From the NCBI GenBank assembly GCA_026692885.1, contig JAPLNJ010000722.1, positions 1-16,073 of the forward strand: 16,073 nt of DNA, read 5' to 3'. This stretch comes from Planctomycetota bacterium. Its GTDB lineage: Bacteria > Planctomycetota > Planctomycetia > Pirellulales > Pirellulaceae. Shown one piece after another: positions 1 to 6,082 of the stretch. The notes beneath the pieces were generated by a model that saw only the letters and a program-made list of their open reading frames with translations, ran no database searches and was not told where the DNA came from. Position numbers and translations under genes: made by a program. The number at the start of each line of letters is the position of its first letter. Position 1 is the stretch's first letter.

Positions 1-12
1 CGACAGCCGCAG

Positions 13-169
13 AGCGCCGCCCTGGGTACAGTATCGATTTATCCCGGTAGCCCTGAAGGGGCGAAACAAATCGGTTCCTCTCACGCGCATCGTTCGTCAG
101 ATGGGCCAAGGCTTGTTTCGCCCCTTCAGGGCTGGCGTTCCTGATACTTCCCTAACCCAGGGCGGCGCT
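13..169. repeat. Nested palindromic repeat (MITE-like)
   Basis: Two perfect inverted repeats are nested around one centre. The outer arms, 13-27 and 155-169, are 15 nt each. The inner arms, 49-69 and 113-133, are 21 nt each and read AGCCCTGAAGGGGCGAAACA plus one base. The spacers between outer and inner arms are also partly symmetrical (GTATCG against GTATCA). No transposase or coding frame lies inside. The form is that of a non-autonomous palindromic element, but I could not define a target duplication. Confidence 0.7.
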
Positions 170-201
170 ACGCGGCGAACGCCGCTCCGCTCTGCCCTGG
201 A

Positions 202-275
202 CTGTTATGTGGCTGCCCCTATCGGGGCGAAAACTTGAGCTGCTATATGGCTGCCCCTATCAGAGCGAAAACTTG
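202..275. repeat. Tandem duplication, two 36-nt units with period 38
   Basis: Units 202-237 and 240-275 match except for four substitutions. Both contain GGCTGCCCCTAT and GCGAAAACTTG. In the first unit GCCCC-TATC-GGGGC (215-228) forms a small hairpin. In the second unit the right arm has changed to AGAGC, which breaks it. The unit lies directly beside the 13-169 palindrome and may be part of the same repeat cluster. Confidence 0.65.
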
Positions 276-308
276 TGTATAAGGACGAGGGGCAAGCCGG
301 GGGCATTC
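273..308 (+). repeat. Dispersed repeat, copy A
   Basis: This 36-nt stretch (starting TTGTGTATAAGGACGAGGGG) recurs in the same orientation at 9301-9337 with one substitution and one extra G. A shorter inverted copy of its first half lies at 9156-9173. The sequence on either side of the two full copies is unrelated, so this is a discrete dispersed unit and not part of a larger duplication. Confidence 0.65.
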
Positions 309-310
309 GT

Positions 311-332
311 TAAATGCCAAAGTAAATGCCAA
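311..332. repeat. Tandem TAAATGCCAA pair
   Basis: TAAATGCCAA occurs at 311-320 and 323-332, spaced by AG. GGCATT at 302-307 is inverted relative to AATGCC at 313-318, so the first copy can also form a short hairpin. The pair lies 66 bp upstream of the small ORF at 398 and could be a protein-binding site. It could equally be repeat debris. Confidence 0.35.
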
Positions 333-397
333 CACCCGAAAAAACCGTTTAGTGCTAGGGAGCCGTCCCGCCCATTGCCGACGTAAGGGGGACTTTC

Positions 398-502
398 ATG
401 AAAGCGTGGCCTGCTGCTTGTTTCGTCGTACTAGGCGTGTATTTCCACGGCCACCTTGCCGTGACGGCCGAGTTACCCAGGCTCAATGCGCAGTTCCGAT
501 AG
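398..502 (+). CDS. Small ORF, 34 residues, signal-peptide-like
   Basis: ATG at 398 is preceded by a strong ribosome binding site, AAGGGGG (385-391), with a 6-nt spacer. The peptide begins MKAWPAACFVVLGVYFHGHL and ends AVTAELPRLNAQFR before TAG. It has a basic start, a hydrophobic core of about ten residues and a possible AVTA signal-peptidase site, leaving only about ten mature residues. It is too short for a normal exported protein. It is either a genuine small peptide or the surviving start of a truncated secreted-protein gene. Neither reading can be settled here. It is the only plus-strand ORF in the window with a convincing ribosome binding site. Confidence 0.35.
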   Translation: MKAWPAACFVVLGVYFHGHLAVTAELPRLNAQFR

Positions 503-556
503 CGGTCGCTTGGGCAACGTGATGCACATTATTGAAAATCTAAATCGTTAAGGGCT

Positions 557-3229
557 TCAAAATCCGGCTCCGGCCTCCGCGTTGCGCCGATTGCCGACTT
601 CGATCTCCAGCCACGCACGGCGTTTGTTTTGCGTGGCCGTGTAGGCCGAGCAGGGGACGAAGCCGGGCATGTCCTCGCGTGGCTTGGCGACTAGGTCGTC
701 GTGCCAACCCTGGATCACCCGCAATGTCGCCCGATAGGCCGGCGCGTCGCGGTTCGTCCAGACGGGCTTGCCGCAGAGTTCCAAGCCTCCGGCGGCCCGG
801 GCGAGCGGGGCCGTCAGGATGCGGCTCTCTTTCGGATGCGTCAGATTGACCGATGGCCGCTTCAACGTCTTTGGCAACTCGAGAACTTGGCACGGCGCGG
901 CCGTCGGCTCCACCGAAAATCCTCGCGGATGACAGCTCCGACAAGCGTTGTCCAAGGCGTTCCAAAGAGGTTTCGGATCGCCGATCACGGCGCGGCCGGA
1001 AGCCGTGAACTCGTTGCCCAAGGGCCCAGTGAATGGCCGCGTGACGGCCGTGTTGTCGTAGTAGGGGACGTTCAGGTCGATCCAGGTGATGATCCGGTCG
1101 AGGCTTTCGGGGTCGAGCTGGACGCCCTCATGCCCGGCCAAGAGCAGATCGACCAGACGGCTGGCCGCCGCGCCGCGCGAGCGCGGGGCCGGAAGTGCCG
1201 CGGAGCCCTGGGGCCCGATCGGTTGGACGAACGGGCGCAGATTCTCGTAGGCCAGACTGAACCAGTTGGTGGCATCGCCGCGCAAATCGAGTCCTTTCTT
1301 ATCCGCGGCGTTGTGGCACCGCACGCAGTGGCGATCGAGGACCGGCTGCACCTCACGCACAAAACCGAACGCACGGGGCGGACCGTACCACGGGGTGGGA
1401 TCGACTGGCTCCTGGGCCAACATCATCGCCTTGGCCAAGGGCGGAGGCTCAATCGGCGACTCGTGGCAGCCGATGCACGTGATGCGTTCGCCAGCCATGG
1501 CCTCCACCCAACTCCGCATCGACTGGATCGCCCGGCCGCAATCGTCGAGGGGTTGGAAGAAGACTCGCCGCTCGGCCGGGATGCGGAAGGCCGCGGAGCC
1601 GTCCGCGTGAACCGGCACCGTGCCCAGGATGCGCTTGACGTGCCACGATCCACCCAACGCGGTCACGGGGCAGGAGTGGCCTCCCGACGATCCCTCTTCC
1701 TGACGCAGGCCGCCGGAGCCCGGCGTATCGCGCACGTCAAAGTCGATGATCCGCAGCGACTTGACCGACCCGCGTGGCACGCCCGCCATGCCACCACCGC
1801 GATAAACGTCCAGCAGCAGAATCGTAGCGTCGTTACGCCGATAGTCGGTCTGCGGTGGGATCACCAGCGGGCACGCCCGGGCCGCCAGCGGCATCGCTGA
1901 TAGGCAATCGAGCTTCCCGTCTTCGTACAGAAGAATACGGTTTCCGGAGAAGTCGGCTAGGTACAAGCCGAACCGCTCTGCTCCGGCAGGCCGTCCGGAG
2001 ACGAGGAACCATCGCTCCGAGAGTGGATAGGGCTCGGTGTAGCGAGTGTTCGGGTCGGGACGTGGGTCGTCGCGGTAGATAGGCCCGATCTTGCGGGGTG
2101 GGAACAAGGCCACCACGCCCTGGGCGTCTTCAGTGCCCCGCGAGCGATCCACCAGGCCAATCTCGCCCGTCTGCTCGCTGCCCGAGTGATGGCCGGCCAG
2201 CGTGCAGATCACTCGGCTGGAGCCAGGGACAGCCCGGGCGTGGAGCATCGACACGGGCCACCACGAATTGCTACCGTAGAAGGCCGCGGTGCCCGAACCA
2301 TCGGGGTTTTTCACGAAGAGCTTGTGCGGCCACATCTGACTGCGGTCGTTGTATTCCCAGCGGGTGTAGATTAAGCGGCCGTCGTGGAGCACCGAGGGGT
2401 GCCAGTCGTGGATGTGATTGGCGGAGATTCCGCGCAGACGACGGCCGTCTGCGTCCATGGCGAAGAGCGTCGTCACCGGCTCGACGTCGACGCAATCGAC
2501 GAATCGCACGTAACGCGTGGAGGTAAACACGATCCCGCCGCTGGGCAGGTAGCACGGCTCGACGTCGTGCCAACCGGGGCCGCGCAGGGGCGGCTCTGGT
2601 CCGGCAAACGGCGGGCTCGTGGTCAGTTGGCGCAGGCCGCTCCCGTCCGTGTTGATCTCCCACAGATGGAAGTGGTTGTCGTTGCGCTGATCGCAGGCGT
2701 AGGCGAACACGATACGCCGGCCGTCGAACGAGACGTCCGGATCGCGCACGCAACCGGTCTCGGTACGCAGCAGCGTTCGCACGGGCCCTCCGTCGCGCAC
2801 CGACTCCAGCACGCACAGCTCGGCCGGCGAGCGATTGACGTAGCTGGTGTAGCCGAAGAACCCGTCGTGGCCGCCGAAGTTGGGACGCTTGACCAGGACC
2901 AATCGCAGCGAGTCCAAGAGTGGATTCGCCAGCAGCGCCTCGGTGGCCAGGCTTTCCAAGGACCGGTCGCCTGGATTAACGCCGGACTTCTTCAGGGCCT
3001 CCAATCGCTCGAGGTCCGCGCGGCCGTTGGGGTATTTGGACCCGTACGTGGCGATCAGGTCCGCGAGGGCCGACTGGAGCGAATCGACCGTGCCGGACCA
3101 GCGAACCCGGGCCATCGGCCCTTGGGCCGGAGTCGCCGGCGTTGCGGACCTGGCTGGCGTGCCCGAGAGGGCGACCGCGAAGGCCAAAATCGCTGCGTCA
3201 AGAGCAGGCCGGAATGTGCGTCGTGGCAT
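557..3229 (-). CDS. Exported PD40-propeller, three-CxxCH cytochrome c (HzsA-like)
   Basis: 890 residues. The start at 3229 is chosen because GGGAGG (3235-3240) precedes it by 5 nt and because it opens a clear signal peptide (MPRRTFRPALD, then a hydrophobic run to PARSA). The product should be periplasmic. Residues of about 100-470 hold PD40/TolB-like propeller repeats, with blade signatures such as VSFDGRRIVFAY, NTDGSGLRQLT and LHDGRLIYTRW. A central domain carries QSMRS and then CIGCH (585-589). The C-terminal part carries CVRCH (635-639) and CRSCH (763-767), giving three possible c-type haem sites. The order (propeller, middle domain, cytochrome) follows that of hydrazine synthase alpha subunit and its many homologues in non-anammox planctomycetes. 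The first haem motif is followed by ESPI, so the tyrosine remembered as the active-site ligand in the anammox enzyme is absent. Its role is therefore inferred only as redox or electron transfer. A distant paralogue is encoded at 13319-15802. Confidence 0.9.
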   Translation of the reverse strand: MPRRTFRPALDAAILAFAVALSGTPARSATPATPAQGPMARVRWSGTVDSLQSALADLIATYGSKYPNGRADLERLEALKKSGVNPGDRSLESLATEALLANPLLDSLRLVLVKRPNFGGHDGFFGYTSYVNRSPAELCVLESVRDGGPVRTLLRTETGCVRDPDVSFDGRRIVFAYACDQRNDNHFHLWEINTDGSGLRQLTTSPPFAGPEPPLRGPGWHDVEPCYLPSGGIVFTSTRYVRFVDCVDVEPVTTLFAMDADGRRLRGISANHIHDWHPSVLHDGRLIYTRWEYNDRSQMWPHKLFVKNPDGSGTAAFYGSNSWWPVSMLHARAVPGSSRVICTLAGHHSGSEQTGEIGLVDRSRGTEDAQGVVALFPPRKIGPIYRDDPRPDPNTRYTEPYPLSERWFLVSGRPAGAERFGLYLADFSGNRILLYEDGKLDCLSAMPLAARACPLVIPPQTDYRRNDATILLLDVYRGGGMAGVPRGSVKSLRIIDFDVRDTPGSGGLRQEEGSSGGHSCPVTALGGSWHVKRILGTVPVHADGSAAFRIPAERRVFFQPLDDCGRAIQSMRSWVEAMAGERITCIGCHESPIEPPPLAKAMMLAQEPVDPTPWYGPPRAFGFVREVQPVLDRHCVRCHNAADKKGLDLRGDATNWFSLAYENLRPFVQPIGPQGSAALPAPRSRGAAASRLVDLLLAGHEGVQLDPESLDRIITWIDLNVPYYDNTAVTRPFTGPLGNEFTASGRAVIGDPKPLWNALDNACRSCHPRGFSVEPTAAPCQVLELPKTLKRPSVNLTHPKESRILTAPLARAAGGLELCGKPVWTNRDAPAYRATLRVIQGWHDDLVAKPREDMPGFVPCSAYTATQNKRRAWLEIEVGNRRNAEAGAGF

Positions 3230-3234
3230 GGCTA

Positions 3235-3240
3235 CCTCCC
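3235..3240 (-). promoter_or_regulatory. Ribosome binding site fixing the start at 3229
   Basis: GGGAGG on the minus strand, 5 nt before ATG at 3229. The reading frame stays open for nine more codons upstream, but no ribosome binding site lies there and the signal peptide begins at 3229. Confidence 0.75.
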
Positions 3241-3269
3241 GTGGTGCTGACGCCAAGTTTCAAATTCTT

Positions 3270-3288
3270 TACCGGATTGTATCCGGTA
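3270..3288. promoter_or_regulatory. Perfect 8-bp palindrome upstream of the HzsA-like gene
   Basis: TACCGGAT-TGT-ATCCGGTA is a perfect 8-bp inverted repeat with a 3-nt centre, 41 nt upstream of the start at 3229 and 50 nt after the stop of the gene remnant at 3339. It could be a repressor or activator operator, or a hairpin in the leader. No T-tract follows on either strand, so an intrinsic terminator is unlikely. Confidence 0.35.
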
Positions 3289-3338
3289 CTGAGGGGGAAA
3301 GCAGCGGCTTCTGTCAGCGGCGCGGTGGCATCGCCTTC

Positions 3339-3580
3339 TCACACGTATTCAGTGTCGCCACGGGCTCGAATTTTGGTGAATACCCAACGGGAGCCGGTTC
3401 CGGGGTGCTCACCCAACTTGACCGACGTTTCCTTTCCATCGAGGTCGTAACCAAGTGTCCGGTGAGTACCAAGTTCTTCAAGCGTCGAGCCCCGGATTTC
3501 AAATCGCGTCACCGAGGCCGTCTTGCCGTCCGGCCCCAGTCTTTGAAATTGCGCATTTGCATGGTCCCCACCGACCCCGT
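3339..3580 (-). pseudogene. C-terminal remnant of an unidentified protein gene
   Basis: A coding-like frame with no start codon runs to TGA at 3339-3341. Segments read FQRLGPDGKTASVTRFEIRG, then STLEELGTHRTLGYDLDGKE and GEHPGTGSRWVFTKIRARGD, ending TEYV. The alternation of beta-strand-like and glycine-rich turns and the lack of low-complexity sequence make this look like genuine protein sequence. I do not recognise the family. Upstream, near 3581, the frame runs into GAGACTGCTGAAAAAGTC, a type of sequence often seen at the end of mobile elements, so the gene was probably truncated there. There is no in-frame ATG, GTG or TTG in the part I translated (up to about 3615). Confidence 0.45.
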
Positions 3581-3673
3581 GAGACTGCTGAAAAAGTCGT
3601 GAGGTAAGCTTCCAGCTTGCCGAATGTGCAGTTCAGGAAATCTTGATTCCACTTCTGTTCCGCCCGCAGACAT

Positions 3674-3767
3674 GGGTCAGTCCTTCAAATTTCAGTTTTT
3701 GCGGCCTCTGGGCAACTAGGGTGGAGAGTCTCGCCACCGCAAAAACTGAAATTTGAACGACTGACCC
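3674..3767. repeat. 94-bp hairpin element with 31-bp arms
   Basis: The arms 3674-3704 and 3737-3767 are inverted copies with 30 of 31 bases matching. Each contains TCAAATTTCAGTTTTTGCGG or its complement, and both outer ends read GGGTCAGT/ACTGACCC. The 32-nt centre contains part of a second imperfect palindrome, GGTGGAGAG-T-CTCGCCACC (3720-3738), which competes with the right arm. The element lies between the end of the 5711-3837 operon and the remnant at 3339. It has the form of a REP- or MITE-type element. It could also block transcription, although no T-tract follows. Confidence 0.8.
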
Positions 3768-3836
3768 CGGCCAATGTTTCCGCCCAGTTTTGCGCGGCCC
3801 AGCACTGGGGACTTGCCGCGGACTTGGCCCCGCAGC

Positions 3837-4196
3837 TCAATCGCTCAACATGAGCCCGAGCAAGGCCGAGGCCGTATTTATCGTCAGGGCCACCAGTCCC
3901 GCCCGGGTTGCCGAAAGCCGCAACAGACGGGCCAGCATCCCCCATTCGGCGAGAAATACAACGGCTTCGAGCACCAGCAACAACGGCCAGGTCAACGGCA
4001 GCACTTTCGTGCAGAAGACGACCCATAGGAAGGCGTGAAGAGCCGGATGCGTCACGATGTTGACCAGCAACACCGCCGACAATTCGGGCGCCCGCCAGAA
4101 TCCCAGCATCACCGCCACGCCTAGTTCGATGGCGATGGTGCTCGCAAACGCCGGCAGATATTCGTGCAACAGATAATCAATCAGATAATCATTCAT
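3837..4196 (-). CDS. Small polytopic membrane protein, unknown function
   Basis: 119 residues from ATG 4196, beginning MNDYLIDYLLHEYLPAF. A second ATG two codons earlier (4202) is equally possible, and neither has a good ribosome binding site. The gene overlaps the end of the MFS gene by 8 nt (ATGAATGA), so translation is probably coupled. About four membrane segments are visible: around ASTIAIELGVAVMLGFW, LSAVLLVNIVTHPALHAFLW, WPLLLVLEAVVFLAEW and GLVALTINTASALLGLML. Polar residues inside them (Asn and Thr-His-Pro in the second, two Glu in the third) suggest a channel, metal site or enzyme site rather than a plain anchor. I do not recognise the family. Its coupling to the transporter suggests they work together. 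Confidence 0.75.
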   Translation of the reverse strand: MNDYLIDYLLHEYLPAFASTIAIELGVAVMLGFWRAPELSAVLLVNIVTHPALHAFLWVVFCTKVLPLTWPLLLVLEAVVFLAEWGMLARLLRLSATRAGLVALTINTASALLGLMLSD

Positions 4197-5271
4197 GGAC
4201 ATCGGCAAAACGGGCAGGCCAGCGCTGGAATGCCAATCGCAGTCCGATATACAGCGCGATGGCCGCCACGGACATCGTCGCAAACACGATCCAAGGACGG
4301 CCGAAGACATCTGCTTCTTCAACCGGAAGCGTTACCGGCAACGTGCCGATCTCCAGCGCCAGGCAGGTGAGACCGAACGCGAATGCCGGCCGCCCGGGCA
4401 ACAGGTTGGCGATCGCCGCCAGGGTGACCGGCATGCTGAGGTTGACCAGAAACGTGCCGGTCAGGCCGGCTCCTGCGTTGGCCGCGCCGAACGCCAGCAG
4501 CGGCGTGGCGACGGCCAACGCGCCGATCGCCACCCGGCCCCAGCCAAGCCAGTCCGCCAGCACGCCGCCCAACGCCTTGCCGATCACCACCAACACCACC
4601 AACCCAAACGCCAACGAAAATTCGTCCTTCCACGGCAGTTCCACTCCAGATCCGACCAGCGAACGTATGCCGATGCAAGCCAGTATCAGGACCACCGGAA
4701 TCGACACAGGGAATGAAACAGCCTCTGGTTCCTTCACGGGCGGCGGGATACGCGGCGGCGGGATCATCACCAGGCAGGCGCAAATCAGCGTCAGCGCCAA
4801 CACAAACGGCCACGCCATAAAACTGCCGGCAAGGCCGAGATACGTCCCGGCGAAGACGCCCACGGCGCCGGGTGCGACGAAGAAGCCCGGGGCCGTCGCG
4901 CGGCCCGGCGTGAGATTGAGGCAGATGCTGCCGGCGCCCAGATGAAAGACCCCGTTCCCGACCCCTGCCAGACACACGGCAACCCGCGGCCACCCCTCGT
5001 TGCCGGCCGTAGCCGCTGCCACCAGCAGGCACCCCACAAAGGCGGCGGCGCGCGGTCGTTGCGACCAATCCACGATCAAGCCGAGGATCGGCTGGACGCC
5101 GAACGCCAGCAGGTTGTAGAGCAGCAACAGCCAGCCGGCTTCCGCTGTTTCAATGACCCCGCCTTGCCAGATCGAGAACAGAACGCCGATACTGATGGTG
5201 TCCACGATCGCATGGGACAGGCCATACAACGACAGCTGGATCGCGTCCTTGCCTCTCAAGGTATGGATCAC
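4189..5271 (-). CDS. MFS-type membrane transporter
   Basis: 360 residues, strongly hydrophobic, with roughly ten to twelve membrane segments. It begins at GTG 5271, whose GTGA overlaps the TGA of the preceding gene by 4 nt; this coupling decides the start. Features of the major facilitator fold include the loop after helix 2-3, LGLIVDWSQRPRAAA, and a second such loop, GKALGGVLADWLGWGR, in the C-terminal half. A conserved-looking GVGNGVFHLGAGS segment lies in helix 4, a pattern I associate with fosmidomycin-resistance-like carriers. A proline-rich linker (PPPRIPPPVKEPEA) separates the two halves. The substrate cannot be told from the sequence. It is shorter than the usual 400 or so residues. 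Confidence 0.8.
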   Translation of the reverse strand: MIHTLRGKDAIQLSLYGLSHAIVDTISIGVLFSIWQGGVIETAEAGWLLLLYNLLAFGVQPILGLIVDWSQRPRAAAFVGCLLVAAATAGNEGWPRVAVCLAGVGNGVFHLGAGSICLNLTPGRATAPGFFVAPGAVGVFAGTYLGLAGSFMAWPFVLALTLICACLVMIPPPRIPPPVKEPEAVSFPVSIPVVLILACIGIRSLVGSGVELPWKDEFSLAFGLVVLVVIGKALGGVLADWLGWGRVAIGALAVATPLLAFGAANAGAGLTGTFLVNLSMPVTLAAIANLLPGRPAFAFGLTCLALEIGTLPVTLPVEEADVFGRPWIVFATMSVAAIALYIGLRLAFQRWPARFADVHE

Positions 5272-5711
5272 GGCTTGGCCGGTGACGTTCCGTTATCATG
5301 CTTGGCGCTGGGCGCAATATCTGGGGCGATCTCTTTGGCCTTGGTTGACGGCACTTCCTTCATGTCCTTGATACTCCTGACCAGGATGCTCGTTTTCCCG
5401 CCCCGTTTGGTCTCCTGGGCCATGACCGTTACGATCACATTCTTGCCCACAAACTTCTCGACATCCAATGTCGCCGGGGCGGACAGCCTGCTTGCCGTCC
5501 CTAAGGACACCTCACCCGCATCGGCCGTCTGAAGTTTGAGCTGGCTCTTCACTTCGGTGCCGTCAGCCCTCTTCATGAACGTCCATGCCAACTTGCCGGT
5601 CAGCGTCTTTTCGGCTGGCGGACCCTTCGGTCTCGACCCTGTGTCCGCCCGGATCACGGCTGCCGTCAGCAGCAACAGAGCCATAGTTGTCGTGAGTCTC
5701 GTCTTGTTCAT
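5268..5711 (-). CDS. Small exported protein, OB-fold-like
   Basis: 147 residues. ATG 5711 is preceded by AGGAG (5721-5725) at 9 nt. The signal peptide is MNKTRLTTTMALLLLTAAVI followed by RADTG. The mature part opens with a proline-rich stretch. It then has strand-like segments, TLTGKLAWTFMKRADGTEVK, QLKLQTADAGEVSL, LDVEKFVGKNVIVTVMAQ and KTSILVRSIKDM. The pattern G(K/x)L, a short strand, then YVGK-V-V-V and a final I-V-x-S-I resembles small periplasmic OB-fold proteins; this is an inference. The C-terminus is a charged, disordered-looking tail (PSTKAKEIAPDIAPSAKHDN). It is first in a three-gene operon with the MFS transporter and a small membrane protein. Confidence 0.75.
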   Translation of the reverse strand: MNKTRLTTTMALLLLTAAVIRADTGSRPKGPPAEKTLTGKLAWTFMKRADGTEVKSQLKLQTADAGEVSLGTASRLSAPATLDVEKFVGKNVIVTVMAQETKRGGKTSILVRSIKDMKEVPSTKAKEIAPDIAPSAKHDNGTSPAKP

Positions 5712-5943
5712 GATCCTTCTCTCCTGTTTCCCGGAACTTGCGTCACGTTCTTTGCTGTTCCCAGTTGAACTGCCCGAACCGTCGTTCCAGAGACTTCTGT
5801 CGACCATTTCATTTTATGAACGATGTACACATCCCGTCAATCAGACGCTACCCGCCGACCCTCACCGCTGACGCGGCCGAGTGCTGGGACCGCCCGGTAA
5901 CGCTGGTCATCAGCCGCTTCCGGCTGCGCCCACGCTTTCCACT

Positions 5944-6080
5944 CGCTAAGTGGCTGTAAAGAAATAACCTGGCAGATCGGTGGTAGGACGGATTGGCACT
6001 TCGGCCCCGAAACATCGGGCCGAAGTGCCAATCCGTCCTACGGTCAAACTACGGACTTGTTCTTTTCCAGCCGCTAAGCG
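5944..6080. repeat. MITE-like palindrome, 25-bp perfect core
   Basis: The core arms 5983-6007 and 6017-6041 are perfectly inverted over 25 nt (GTAGGACGGATTGGCACTTC then GGCCC), around a 9-nt loop, CGAAACATC. Inverted similarity continues outward imperfectly: 5944-5963 against 6061-6080 match at 15 of 20 positions, including CGCT.AG and GGCTG. The right end is 2 nt from the stop of the DUF3160 gene (6083). The hairpin would be read at the end of that transcript but has no T-tract, so I call it a repeat rather than a terminator. Confidence 0.7.
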
Positions 6081-6082
6081 TC

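Noticed and set aside
202..332. Tandem units near the left end as a CRISPR array
   Set aside because: Only two copies of each unit, spacers of 2 nt, and no cas genes.
5837..6031. Minus-strand 64-codon frame through the 5944-6080 palindrome
   Set aside because: Half of it is encoded by the inverted repeat and the rest has no recognisable feature.
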